This document shows positions 27,624 to 36,276 of a stretch of DNA of 64,000 nt, in pieces. Position 1 is the first letter of the stretch; each line of letters opens with the position of its first letter. The translations under genes were made by a program, and so were the position numbers. The notes under the pieces are model-generated. The model was not told where the DNA came from and ran no database searches. It saw only the letters and a list, made by a program, of their open reading frames with translations. This DNA comes from GCA-002793235 sp965267355 (GTDB taxonomy: Bacteria > Bacteroidota > Bacteroidia > Flavobacteriales_E > Vicingaceae). The DNA lies in the NCBI GenBank assembly GCA_965267355.1, contig OZ253956.1, forward strand, positions 2,170,001-2,234,000, in the 5' to 3' direction.

Positions 27624-28516
27624 AAAGAGTTTTGCTAATAGGAGCTAATGGATACATAGGTAGGCATATTGCTTACTTTTTAGAACAAGCAGATATAAAG
27701 TTTGTTCCAGCAGGAAAAAGACCAACTTCAATTGATGGTTATAAAAATTATGTTCAAGTGGACATAACTAACCCAGACTCGTTAAGGCAACTTGACTTTG
27801 ACATAGATTGTGTTTTTATGTTTTCAGGTTTAACAGGTACTAAAAATGATGAAGTATCTAAAAAACTTTATACACTGGTAAATGAACAGGGTTTAAAAAA
27901 TGTGTTAGATTGCTGCAAGGATACTAAGCCCCGTGTTGTTTTTCCTTCAAGCAGGTTAGTTTACAAAGGCCAAAAGAATGTGTTTTTAAAAGAAGACACT
28001 GATAATGAAGCTAAAACTATTTATGCTCAAAATAAAATTAACTGTGAGCAGTTATTAAAAGATTACCAAGGTGAATTTGGGATTGATTATACTGTTTTTA
28101 GAATTTGTGTACCTTATGGCAACCTAATAGATAGTAATTATTCTTATGGTACACTAGGTTTTTTCCTAAACAGAGCAACTAATAATCAAAGCATTACACT
28201 TTACGGTACAGGCGAGCAAAAACGAACTTTTACTCATATTTCAGATATTGTTCACTTAATTTTTGAGATTTTATCTTTTTCTGAATCAAAAAACAATATT
28301 TATAATATTGGAAGCTATGATGCTAAAAGTTTATTAGAAGTGGCTAACTTAGTGGCTGATAAATATGGAGTTAATGTAGAACACATTGATTGGCCTGAAG
28401 ATGCTTTAAAAATAGAAAGTGGTGACACTATTTTTAATGATGAAAAAATAATGACTTTAACTAGCTATAAATATCAATACAAAATTAAAGACTGGATTGC
28501 AGCACTTAAAATATGA
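27620..28516 (+). CDS. NAD-dependent epimerase/dehydratase
   Basis: 298 residues. An extended SDR with the dinucleotide loop GANGYIGR (Gly8-Gly14) and the catalytic YxxxK (Tyr135, Lys139 in YAQNKI). It probably acts on the NDP-sugar made by the preceding genes, as a 4-ketoreductase or epimerase; the exact reaction cannot be read. A longer frame begins at 27599, but the ATG at 27620 matches the family start MKRVLLIGANG and gives the common four-base overlap with the SpoIIE stop. Confidence 0.88.
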   Translation: MKRVLLIGANGYIGRHIAYFLEQADIKFVPAGKRPTSIDGYKNYVQVDITNPDSLRQLDFDIDCVFMFSGLTGTKNDEVSKKLYTLVNEQGLKNVLDCCKDTKPRVVFPSSRLVYKGQKNVFLKEDTDNEAKTIYAQNKINCEQLLKDYQGEFGIDYTVFRICVPYGNLIDSNYSYGTLGFFLNRATNNQSITLYGTGEQKRTFTHISDIVHLIFEILSFSESKNNIYNIGSYDAKSLLEVANLVADKYGVNVEHIDWPEDALKIESGDTIFNDEKIMTLTSYKYQYKIKDWIAALKI

Positions 28517-30135
28517 GTAAAAAGAAACAACCTAAAAAACAAGGTGCCTCACAAAAGGAACAACCAAAAGTTGATAAACCTGTTGAGAAGGAAATCAGCA
28601 ATAAATTAATATTGGGCTTAACCTTTGTTTTGGCAGTTATTTATTTCATTTTCTCTACTTTTTCTGACGGGTTTTATATGCATGATGAGGTAGGAAATTT
28701 TATCAATGCTAGGAATTTGTGGTATGATGACATCATTAATATTATTGGGGCTAATAAAAAAGGGGGGTATCGAGTTTTATATGCACTTCCTGCTCTTGGA
28801 GGCTTTGCATTTATGAAATTTTTTAACAGTTTAGTAGCCGCTTTTACTGTTTATTTTTCATACAAAGTACTTGAAAAACTGGGTAGCAAACACAAATTAC
28901 TAATCTTTTTTGTATTGAGTATTCAACCGTTATGGTTTATGTTATCATTTAGAAATTACTCAGAATTAACAGTGGCTTTTTTATTGGTATTGGGGGCTTT
29001 GCAGTTCTTTAATAAAAAGTATATATGGGCTGCTCTTATTATATCTTACGTTGCCTTTATACGTACAGAGTATCATATGGTGTCAGGACTATTGTTTTTA
29101 GTGTTGTTATTTAAGAAAGAATGGTTGGCAGCATTGCTTACAGGATTGTTTACTGTTTTACAAAACTTGTTGGGTTACATTATTACAGGTGATATTCTTT
29201 ATTTACCTCATGCAATTTCTTCTTTTTCAGAAAGAATAAAAGATGCTTACCCCAAACAAGGTTTTGACCATTATTTTTTAATGTCTAATGTGATATTTGG
29301 AGCGGTAGCTTTAACGCTCATTGTTGCTTATGTTGCTGTTGTAGTAATTAAAAAGAAGAAACCTAATTTTTATCTATTAGTCCCAGTATTACTGATTTTC
29401 TTATTCAATTGTGCTATGAATGCTGAATCGTTAGATTTTGGTCCTGGTAATGGAGGTAACTTAAGGTATTTAATTATTATATCTCCATTGATAGCTATAC
29501 TTGGGGTGTTAGCCATTGATGAGATTAGTAAAATGGATAAAAAATATCTATTGTTGGTGTTTTTCATTCCTTTTCTCCTATCAGTAGGAGTTTATCAAAC
29601 TTATGAGCATAACTTTATAAAGTTTACAGAAGAAGAAGACTGGAATCCACTTGTTTTTTCCTTATTATCAGCGGTTGTTTTATTGCTACCTTTAAAAAAG
29701 AAGCACTACTTGTTAGCTTTTGGGTCTATTTCAGTTTTTGTGTTAGCATCATCAGTTACCATTAGAAAAATACAACCTGAAGAGAGAACTGTTAAAAAAG
29801 CTGCAGTTTGGTACGATAAACAATTAAAACAAGGCAAGTTGTTTACGGAAGATAATCAAGTAGTCTGTGCCCATAATTTATTTTATTTCTATCTCGATAA
29901 AAATAAAAATGAGTACAAAAAAACTCCAGAAAATAATTTAATTAAAGAAGTTACAGATACGCTGAAAAAAGGAGATTTAGTGATTTGGGATTCTCATTAC
30001 GGTTATAGACCTAAATTACGCCCAACCAGCCAGCAGTATGATTTTTATGAGAAAAATCCAAACTTCCAGAAAATACAATACTATCAATCCTCAGACAGAA
30101 GATTTACCATAGTATTTTTTCAAAAGACTAATTAG
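28513..30135 (+). CDS. Polytopic membrane protein, probable GT-C glycosyltransferase
   Basis: 540 residues. A Lys/Gln-rich cytosolic N-terminus (1-30) is followed by about ten to twelve hydrophobic helices and a soluble C-terminal domain (about 420-540). The first extracytoplasmic loop carries FYMHDEVGNF with Asp58/Glu59, the acidic pair expected of GT-C enzymes that use polyprenyl-phosphate sugars. It overlaps the epimerase gene by four bases. It could accept the sugar loaded by the GtrB-like enzyme; substrate and acceptor are inferred only. Confidence 0.75.
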   Translation: MSKKKQPKKQGASQKEQPKVDKPVEKEISNKLILGLTFVLAVIYFIFSTFSDGFYMHDEVGNFINARNLWYDDIINIIGANKKGGYRVLYALPALGGFAFMKFFNSLVAAFTVYFSYKVLEKLGSKHKLLIFFVLSIQPLWFMLSFRNYSELTVAFLLVLGALQFFNKKYIWAALIISYVAFIRTEYHMVSGLLFLVLLFKKEWLAALLTGLFTVLQNLLGYIITGDILYLPHAISSFSERIKDAYPKQGFDHYFLMSNVIFGAVALTLIVAYVAVVVIKKKKPNFYLLVPVLLIFLFNCAMNAESLDFGPGNGGNLRYLIIISPLIAILGVLAIDEISKMDKKYLLLVFFIPFLLSVGVYQTYEHNFIKFTEEEDWNPLVFSLLSAVVLLLPLKKKHYLLAFGSISVFVLASSVTIRKIQPEERTVKKAAVWYDKQLKQGKLFTEDNQVVCAHNLFYFYLDKNKNEYKKTPENNLIKEVTDTLKKGDLVIWDSHYGYRPKLRPTSQQYDFYEKNPNFQKIQYYQSSDRRFTIVFFQKTN

Positions 30136-30178
30136 TAATTTTTAACGTTTATCCAATTAAAACCAATTAAGTAAATCC

Positions 30179-30186
30179 TATATTTG
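30179..30186 (+). promoter_or_regulatory. Candidate -7 box for bamD, start-proximal
   Basis: TATATTTG ends four bases before the bamD ATG. No TTG at -33 spacing is evident. Confidence 0.45.
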
Positions 30187-30190
30187 CCGC

Positions 30191-31000
30191 ATGTTTAAAA
30201 AGTGGAGCATTTTTATTACATTAACTGCTATTGTTGCTTTTGGTTGTAGTAAATACCAAAAGTTGCTTAAAAGTTCTGATATGGACTTAAAATATGAAGC
30301 AGCAATTCAGTATTATGAGGAGGAAAAGTACGATAAAGCCATGCCATTGTTGGAAGAATTAATTCCATTGTTTAGAGGTACGGAAAGAGCAGAAAAAGTC
30401 TATTACTGCTATTGCTACTGCAATTTTAATATGGATTTATTGTATGCGGCATCTTATCATTTTAAAAAATTTGCTAGAACATATCCGTTAAGTGAACACG
30501 CAGAGCATATGTTGTTTATGCATGCTTATTCGAATTATTTACTGTCTCCAATATCAAGTTTAGATGACACTGATACTAAAAAAGCAATAAATGCTTTCCA
30601 GCTTTTCATTAACACATATCCTCAACATGATTTAGTAGACTCTAGTAATGTAATGATGGATAAGTTAAGAGCAAAATTGGAAGAAAAATCATATCAAAAT
30701 GCTAAGCAGTATTATAAAATATATGAATTTAAGGCAGCTATTATCTCGTTAAACAATACATTACTTGATTTTCCTGAAACCGAGCATCGTGAAGAAATCA
30801 TGTTTTTAATCTTAAAATCTAACTTTTTACTAGCTCAAAACAGTATAGAGAAAAAAAAGTTGGAAAGAATTAACGATACTATCGAAGCTTATTATACCTT
30901 TGTAGACTCTTATAAAGAAAGTAAATATTTAAAGGAAGCTCAAACCATATTTACTAAAGCCAGTGAATTGAGGGATGAGTACAAACTTAAAAACTCGTAA
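30191..31000 (+). CDS. bamD: Outer membrane protein assembly factor BamD
   Basis: 269 residues. Lipobox VAFGCSKY puts the lipidated Cys near residue 19. The rest is five TPR-like helical pairs (EEKYDKAMPLLEELIP, YAASYHFKKFARTYP, AINAFQLFINTYP) as in BamD. It is the essential partner of BamA in outer membrane protein folding. It heads the operon bamD-rpoZ-coaBC-porD-recN, a conserved order in Flavobacteriia, and the next gene is three bases away. Confidence 0.92.
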   Translation: MFKKWSIFITLTAIVAFGCSKYQKLLKSSDMDLKYEAAIQYYEEEKYDKAMPLLEELIPLFRGTERAEKVYYCYCYCNFNMDLLYAASYHFKKFARTYPLSEHAEHMLFMHAYSNYLLSPISSLDDTDTKKAINAFQLFINTYPQHDLVDSSNVMMDKLRAKLEEKSYQNAKQYYKIYEFKAAIISLNNTLLDFPETEHREEIMFLILKSNFLLAQNSIEKKKLERINDTIEAYYTFVDSYKESKYLKEAQTIFTKASELRDEYKLKNS

Positions 31001-31003
31001 AAG

Positions 31004-31339
31004 ATGAACTTTAAAAATACAAATGCAGAAGTTACTACAGTTACTAGAAATATGGATGAGATTGAAGCAGTAACGGGTAATATTTATAAATCATGTGTTA
31101 CTGTTGCTAAAAGATCTGACCAAATTTCAGTTGATTTAAAAGAAGAATTGGTTGGGAAAATTAATGAGTTTGCATCTACTACCGATAACTTAGAAGAAAT
31201 TTTTGAGAACAGAGAACAAATTGAGATTTCAAGATTTTATGAGAGACTTCCTAAAACTAATGCAATAGCTCTCAAAGAGTTTTTAGACGATAAAGTATAC
31301 CATAGAATGCCAGAAGAAGAAAATGCTGATGAAGCATAA
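31004..31339 (+). CDS. rpoZ: DNA-directed RNA polymerase omega subunit
   Basis: 111 residues. It matches the Bacteroidota omega type, which lacks the classical proteobacterial MARVTV start: a TGNIYKSCVTVAKRSDQISVDLKEEL block is followed by a Glu-rich tail. It stabilises the RNA polymerase beta-prime subunit. Assignment is supported by its fixed place between bamD and coaBC. Confidence 0.85.
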   Translation: MNFKNTNAEVTTVTRNMDEIEAVTGNIYKSCVTVAKRSDQISVDLKEELVGKINEFASTTDNLEEIFENREQIEISRFYERLPKTNAIALKEFLDDKVYHRMPEEENADEA

Positions 31340-31350
31340 ATTTTCTTAGG

Positions 31351-32553
31351 ATGCTCAATAATAAAAATATCCTTCTTGGAGTAACTGGAGGAATTGCAGC
31401 ATACAAAACAGCAAATTTAGTACGTCTTTTAAAAAAAGCAGGAGCAAATGTTCAAGTGGTAATGACTCCTGCAGCAATGGATTTTATAACTCCATTAACA
31501 CTTTCTACACTTTCTGAAAACCCTGTACATTATAAATTTTCTGATGAAGAAACAGGTGAATGGGAAAATCATGTTGAATTAGGATTATGGGCTGATTTAT
31601 TTATTGTTGCTCCAGCTACAGCCAACACTATTGCAAAAATGGCCGCAGGAATTTGTGATAATCTTTTAATGGCTTCTTATCTTTCGGCTAAATGTCCTGT
31701 TTATGTATGCCCAGCAATGGATTTAGATATGTATAAGCACGAAACTACTACACAAAATTTTAATATATTAAAAGCTAATAAAAATATCATTATTGATGCT
31801 CAAAAAGGAGAATTGGCAAGTGGTTTGATAGGTAAAGGAAGAATGGAAGAGCCAGAAGAAATAGTAACTTTTATTAAGCAGCACCTTAAAAAAGGATTAA
31901 AATTAGAAAGAAAAAAGGTTTTAATTACTGCAGGACCAACTTACGAACAAATAGATCCTGTAAGGTTTATTGGTAACAATTCATCTGGTAAAATGGGCTA
32001 TGAGTTGGCTGAAATTGCAGCTAAATTAGGGGCTGATGTTACGTTGGTTTCTGGTCCAACAAAATTGGGTATAAAAAATAAAGACATTAAAAAACTAGAT
32101 GTGATTTCTGCAAATGATATGTATCAAGCAGTAATGAATTATTTTAAAGCAGCTGATATAATTATAATGGCTGCAGCTGTAGCAGATTATGCTCCAGAAA
32201 AACCATCTGACACTAAAATTAAAAAGGCAGGTAATAATTTGTCTATTGCTCTTAAACCAACTCATGACATATTAGCTGAAGTAGGAAAACACAAAACAAC
32301 AAAGCAGTTATTGGTAGGGTTTGCCTTAGAAACGAATAATGAAGAAGAAAACGCCAAATCTAAGTTAGGAAAGAAAAACCTAGATTTTATTGTGCTAAAT
32401 TCATTGCAAGATAAAGGTGCTGGATTTAATTATGATACTAATAAAATTACCATTATAGATAAGCACAATAAAGTAGAGAATTACGAGTTAAAACCTAAAT
32501 CAGAAGTAGCAGCAGATATTTTTAATAAAATCATATCTTTACTTAATCTGTAA
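31351..32553 (+). CDS. coaBC: Phosphopantothenoylcysteine decarboxylase/synthetase
   Basis: 400 residues. The CoaC flavoprotein half (1 to about 185) has GVTGGIAAYKTANLV, the active His in ENHVELGLWAD, the PATANT motif and the CPAMD clamp. The CoaB half (about 190-400) has ITAGPTYEQIDPVRFI and NNSSGKMG. It makes 4'-phosphopantetheine from phosphopantothenate and cysteine in CoA synthesis. It is followed directly by the porD-like gene. Confidence 0.96.
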   Translation: MLNNKNILLGVTGGIAAYKTANLVRLLKKAGANVQVVMTPAAMDFITPLTLSTLSENPVHYKFSDEETGEWENHVELGLWADLFIVAPATANTIAKMAAGICDNLLMASYLSAKCPVYVCPAMDLDMYKHETTTQNFNILKANKNIIIDAQKGELASGLIGKGRMEEPEEIVTFIKQHLKKGLKLERKKVLITAGPTYEQIDPVRFIGNNSSGKMGYELAEIAAKLGADVTLVSGPTKLGIKNKDIKKLDVISANDMYQAVMNYFKAADIIIMAAAVADYAPEKPSDTKIKKAGNNLSIALKPTHDILAEVGKHKTTKQLLVGFALETNNEEENAKSKLGKKNLDFIVLNSLQDKGAGFNYDTNKITIIDKHNKVENYELKPKSEVAADIFNKIISLLNL

Positions 32554-33459
32554 ATGAAGTGCAAATCATATATACTAACTTTTGTCTTATTAATTAGTGT
32601 AACATCACTTTTTGCACAAGAATTAAATTGTAGTGTGCAAGTTAATTCTACTCAAATTCAAGGTTCTGATAAGAGTATTTTTGATGCTATGCAAAAGAAC
32701 ATTTTTGAGTTTATGAATAACCGAAAATGGACTAATAATGTTTTTAAAAATGAGGAAAGAATAGAATGTTCCATTTTAATTAACATTACGGAACAGGTTT
32801 CTACAAATCTGTTTAAAGCTACCATTCAGGTACAATCAAGACGCCCCGTTTATAGCACTTCATATTATACTACTTTAATCAATCATATTGACAAAGAATT
32901 TGAGTTTGAGTTTAACGAGTTTGATCCATTAGAGTATTCTGAAAACACTTTTCTTTCTAATTTAACATCAGTATTAGCGTTTTACGCCTACGTAATCTTG
33001 GGTAATGATTATGATTCATTTGCTATGAAAGGAGGGACAAGGTTTTTTCAAAAAGCTCAAGCTATCGTTAGTAATTCACAAGGGGCGCAGCAGCCGGGAT
33101 GGAAGGCATTTGAAAGTGAGAGAAACAGATATTGGCTAGTTGAGAATTTGCTTCATCAGAATTACGCTCCTTTAAGAGAATGTATGTATAAATACCACCG
33201 TTTAGGTTTTGATAAGATGGCACAGAATGTTCCTGAGGGTCGTGCTGCGGTATTTCAATCATTACTAGGATTGGAAAAAGTTTACGAACGTAAACCAGGT
33301 TCTTTTTCTTTACAAATGTTTTTTAATGCAAAATCAAATGAGATTGTTGACTTATTTGTAGAGGGGTTACCGAAAGAGAAGTCTGATTTAACTAATCTAT
33401 TGAATAAAATTGACCCGAACAATCTTTCCAAGTATCAAAAAATAATGAAAGGCAAGTAA
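32554..33459 (+). CDS. porD: DUF4835 family secreted protein, type IX secretion component PorD
   Basis: 301 residues with a signal peptide (about 1-21, ending LFAQ). ELNCSVQVNSTQIQG at the start of the mature protein and the later FYAYVILGNDYDSFA block are characteristic of DUF4835. From memory, this family is named PorD in type IX secretion annotation; its molecular role is not established. The T9SS tail on the CotH protein in this window fits a working T9SS. It shares one base with the recN start. Confidence 0.75.
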   Translation: MKCKSYILTFVLLISVTSLFAQELNCSVQVNSTQIQGSDKSIFDAMQKNIFEFMNNRKWTNNVFKNEERIECSILINITEQVSTNLFKATIQVQSRRPVYSTSYYTTLINHIDKEFEFEFNEFDPLEYSENTFLSNLTSVLAFYAYVILGNDYDSFAMKGGTRFFQKAQAIVSNSQGAQQPGWKAFESERNRYWLVENLLHQNYAPLRECMYKYHRLGFDKMAQNVPEGRAAVFQSLLGLEKVYERKPGSFSLQMFFNAKSNEIVDLFVEGLPKEKSDLTNLLNKIDPNNLSKYQKIMKGK

Positions 33460-35114
33460 TGCTTACTCATTTATCCATTATCAATTATGCTATAATTGAG
33501 CAATTAGAGCTTAGTTTTTCCAATGGGTTTACTGTTGTTACTGGAGAAACGGGCGCTGGAAAATCCATCCTTCTGGGAGCTTTATCAATGATTCTTGGAC
33601 AGAGAGCTGATACTGGGGTACTAAAAGATAAAGACAAAAAGTGTATCGTTGAAGGTCAGTTTGAGTTGGCACAAGAAGATTTTTTAGAGTTTTTCTCTAG
33701 AAACGATCTTGATTTTGAGTCAACAACTATTTTAAGAAGAGAACTGAATAACAAAGGGAAAAGCAGGGCTTTTATTAACGATACACCAGTCACACTAAAT
33801 CTAATTAAAGAATTAGTAAGTAGATTGATAGACATTCATTCTCAGCATCAAACGCTTCAGATAAAGAATAATGCTTTTCAAACCAATGTATTGGATGCCT
33901 TTGCTGGTAATTCTATATTGTTTTCAGACTATCAACGTATTTACCAGAATTATAAAAAGGAATTACAGAAACTAAATGAATTACAGAATCTTGCCTCTAA
34001 TTCTTCTGCTGATAATGACTACCTTCAGTTTCAGGTAAAAGAAATAGAAGAGTTAGGGCTTAAGTCGAATGAGAAAGAAGAGTTAGAGAAAGAATTAGCG
34101 ATTATTAATAATGCTGAGGAGATAAAAAATGTATTAAACATTTCGGATAATATTTTATCCAATTCTGAAATAAGTGCAACACAGCTTGTTAAGGAGGCGG
34201 AACAGCATTTGCTTAAAATTTCTGGTTGCTCTACAGGGTTTAAAGAACTTTACGAGCGTTTTAGAAGCATTAATATTGAATTGGATGATATAACCAATGA
34301 AATTGCTAATTATAACGATAGTTTTAGCTTTAATCCTGAAGATTTAAATTATTTAAATGAGCGCCTCGGAAAAATTTATGCTTTAGAACAAAAGCATAGA
34401 GTAAATTCAACGGAAGAGATTTTAGAAAGATTATCAGAGTTCAAACAGCAGTTAAAAGAAGTAGATTCTTATGATGAAAAAGTGCTAGAACAGCAACAAA
34501 AAGTAAATTACTTAAAAGATCAGGTTTATAAATTGGCAGGTGAATTATCAGTTTTAAGGAATAAGTTTAAAAAACAACTTGAAGAAAATGTTACTGCTGT
34601 TATCGCTGAATTAGGAATGTCCGATGCAGAATTTGTTATCCAGCTATCAAAAATAGAAGAACCGAATGAGTTAGGTGTAGATGGGATAGAATTTTTATTT
34701 TCAGCAAACAAAGGAATAGCTCCTCAGCAATTGTCAAAAGTAGCCTCTGGAGGTGAGTTATCAAGACTTATGCTGACCTTTAAATCAATACTGGTTAAGA
34801 CTAAAAAATTACCAACCATTATTTTTGATGAGATTGATACAGGAGTTTCCGGAGATATTGCAGAGAAAATGGCTGAAATGATGGATGAAATTGCTGTTCA
34901 ATCACAAGTGATATCTATTACTCATTTACCACAGGTTGCGGCTAAAGGGAATGAACACTTTAAAGTTTATAAGCACAATAAAAACGATAAGACTTTAACC
35001 TCAGTAAGTAAACTTAAGGAAGAAGAAAGAGTAGAGGAATTAGCTAAAATGCTGAGTGGTAGAGATCTAACAGCTGAAGCGCGGGAGAATGCAAAAGTTT
35101 TGTTAAGAAGTTAA
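33459..35114 (+). CDS. recN: DNA repair protein RecN
   Basis: 551 residues. An SMC-like ATPase with Walker A TGETGAGKSILLGAL near residues 29-43, long coiled coils in the middle (about 150-380), the signature ASGGELSRLML near 428, and Walker B IIFDEIDTG near 450. It acts in recombinational repair of double-strand breaks. It is last in the bamD operon. Confidence 0.97.
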   Translation: MLTHLSIINYAIIEQLELSFSNGFTVVTGETGAGKSILLGALSMILGQRADTGVLKDKDKKCIVEGQFELAQEDFLEFFSRNDLDFESTTILRRELNNKGKSRAFINDTPVTLNLIKELVSRLIDIHSQHQTLQIKNNAFQTNVLDAFAGNSILFSDYQRIYQNYKKELQKLNELQNLASNSSADNDYLQFQVKEIEELGLKSNEKEELEKELAIINNAEEIKNVLNISDNILSNSEISATQLVKEAEQHLLKISGCSTGFKELYERFRSINIELDDITNEIANYNDSFSFNPEDLNYLNERLGKIYALEQKHRVNSTEEILERLSEFKQQLKEVDSYDEKVLEQQQKVNYLKDQVYKLAGELSVLRNKFKKQLEENVTAVIAELGMSDAEFVIQLSKIEEPNELGVDGIEFLFSANKGIAPQQLSKVASGGELSRLMLTFKSILVKTKKLPTIIFDEIDTGVSGDIAEKMAEMMDEIAVQSQVISITHLPQVAAKGNEHFKVYKHNKNDKTLTSVSKLKEEERVEELAKMLSGRDLTAEARENAKVLLRS

Positions 35115-35162
35115 TTTCATTTTTCTTTTTTTTCAAAACCTTTGACTTTCGTGCTCCGAATT

Positions 35163-35354
35163 ATGAAAAAATTAAAAACATACATAATAGTTATATGTTT
35201 TATAGTTCCGTTGTTGGTTTTGTTTTTACCTGCTGCCACAAGTTGTAATCCACATCGAAAAGGGGCAACAGCCAAACAGATAGGTGCTTCAGGAGGTAAA
35301 AAATATCATACTAAAACAGCAAGTGCTAAAAGGAGAAGAAAAAAGAAATATTAA
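35163..35354 (+). CDS. Small basic membrane or lipoprotein-like protein
   Basis: 63 residues. An N-terminal hydrophobic segment (about 6-24) is followed by Cys28 in a weak lipobox-like context (AATSC), then a Lys/Arg-rich tail (KRRRKKKY). I recognise no family. An ATG eight codons upstream of the corrected start is less likely because it adds residues before the signal-like segment. Confidence 0.55.
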   Translation: MKKLKTYIIVICFIVPLLVLFLPAATSCNPHRKGATAKQIGASGGKKYHTKTASAKRRRKKKY

Positions 35355-35378
35355 TCCTTTTAAAAAACACATTTACAT

Positions 35379-35386
35379 TATATTTG
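35379..35386 (+). promoter_or_regulatory. Candidate -7 box for fabI
   Basis: TATATTTG matches TAnnTTTG and lies 24 bases before the fabI ATG. Confidence 0.5.
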
Positions 35387-35410
35387 TCGGTAAGATAAAA
35401 TCAATTAGTT

Positions 35411-36223
35411 ATGGCGAATAATTTATTAGCAGGTAAAAAAGGGATAATATTTGGAGCTCTAAATGAGGATTCAATCGCATGGAAAGTTGCTGAAAAAGCC
35501 CATGAAGAAGGAGCTGAATTTATTTTGACAAATGCTCCAGTCGCAATGAGGATGGGATCATTAACAGCTTTGGCTGAAAAGACTAATTCGGAAATTTTTC
35601 CTGCGGATGCAACATCAAATGAAGATTTAGAAAAACTGTTTAATGCTGCTTTAGATAAGTTTGGGAAAATTGATTTTATACTACATTCTATAGGAATGTC
35701 AGTAAATGTTAGAAAAGGAATCCATTATACAGAGTCTAATCACGATTTTTATATGAAAGCAATGGATGTTTCAGCTATTTCGTTTCATAGGGTAATGAAA
35801 ATTGCAATGGAAAAAGATGCTATGAATGAATGGGGATCTATTTTAGCATTATCATATATTGCTGCACAACGAGTATTCCCTGATTATAATGATATGGCAG
35901 ATGCAAAATCATTGTTAGAATCAATTACAAGAAATTTTGGTTACCATTTTGGCGATAGAAAAAAAGTTAGAGTAAACACTATATCTCAATCACCAACACC
36001 GACTACTGCAGGCAGTGGGGTTAAAGGTTTTGATGCTTTCATTAGTTATGCTGATGATAACTCTCCACTTGGAAATGCAGATGCAACTGCTTGTGCTGAT
36101 TATTGTATAGCAATGTTCTCGGATTTAACAAGGTATGTAACAATGCAAAATCTTTTCCATGATGGAGGTTTCTCTTTTACAGGTCTAAGTCATAAGGTAA
36201 TGGAAAAACACCAAAAGGGTTAA
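35411..36223 (+). CDS. fabI: Enoyl-[acyl-carrier-protein] reductase
   Basis: 270 residues. A FabI-type SDR: the glycine loop GALNEDSIAWKVA lacks the usual Gly-rich triplet, as FabI does, and the active Tyr159 and Lys166 are in the YxxxxxxK spacing (YNDMADAK). It reduces trans-2-enoyl-ACP in the last step of each fatty acid elongation cycle. It ends at a shared terminator facing clpC. Confidence 0.92.
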   Translation: MANNLLAGKKGIIFGALNEDSIAWKVAEKAHEEGAEFILTNAPVAMRMGSLTALAEKTNSEIFPADATSNEDLEKLFNAALDKFGKIDFILHSIGMSVNVRKGIHYTESNHDFYMKAMDVSAISFHRVMKIAMEKDAMNEWGSILALSYIAAQRVFPDYNDMADAKSLLESITRNFGYHFGDRKKVRVNTISQSPTPTTAGSGVKGFDAFISYADDNSPLGNADATACADYCIAMFSDLTRYVTMQNLFHDGGFSFTGLSHKVMEKHQKG

Positions 36224-36243
36224 GAGTAAATAGGAAATGAAAT

Positions 36244-36276
36244 AAAAATCCCGAAGCATTGCTTCGGGATTTTTTT
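36244..36276. terminator. Bidirectional terminator between fabI and clpC
   Basis: A perfect 11-bp stem with a 3-base loop, flanked by an A tract on the left and a T tract on the right, between convergent genes. The right half touches the clpC stop codon. Confidence 0.9.
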
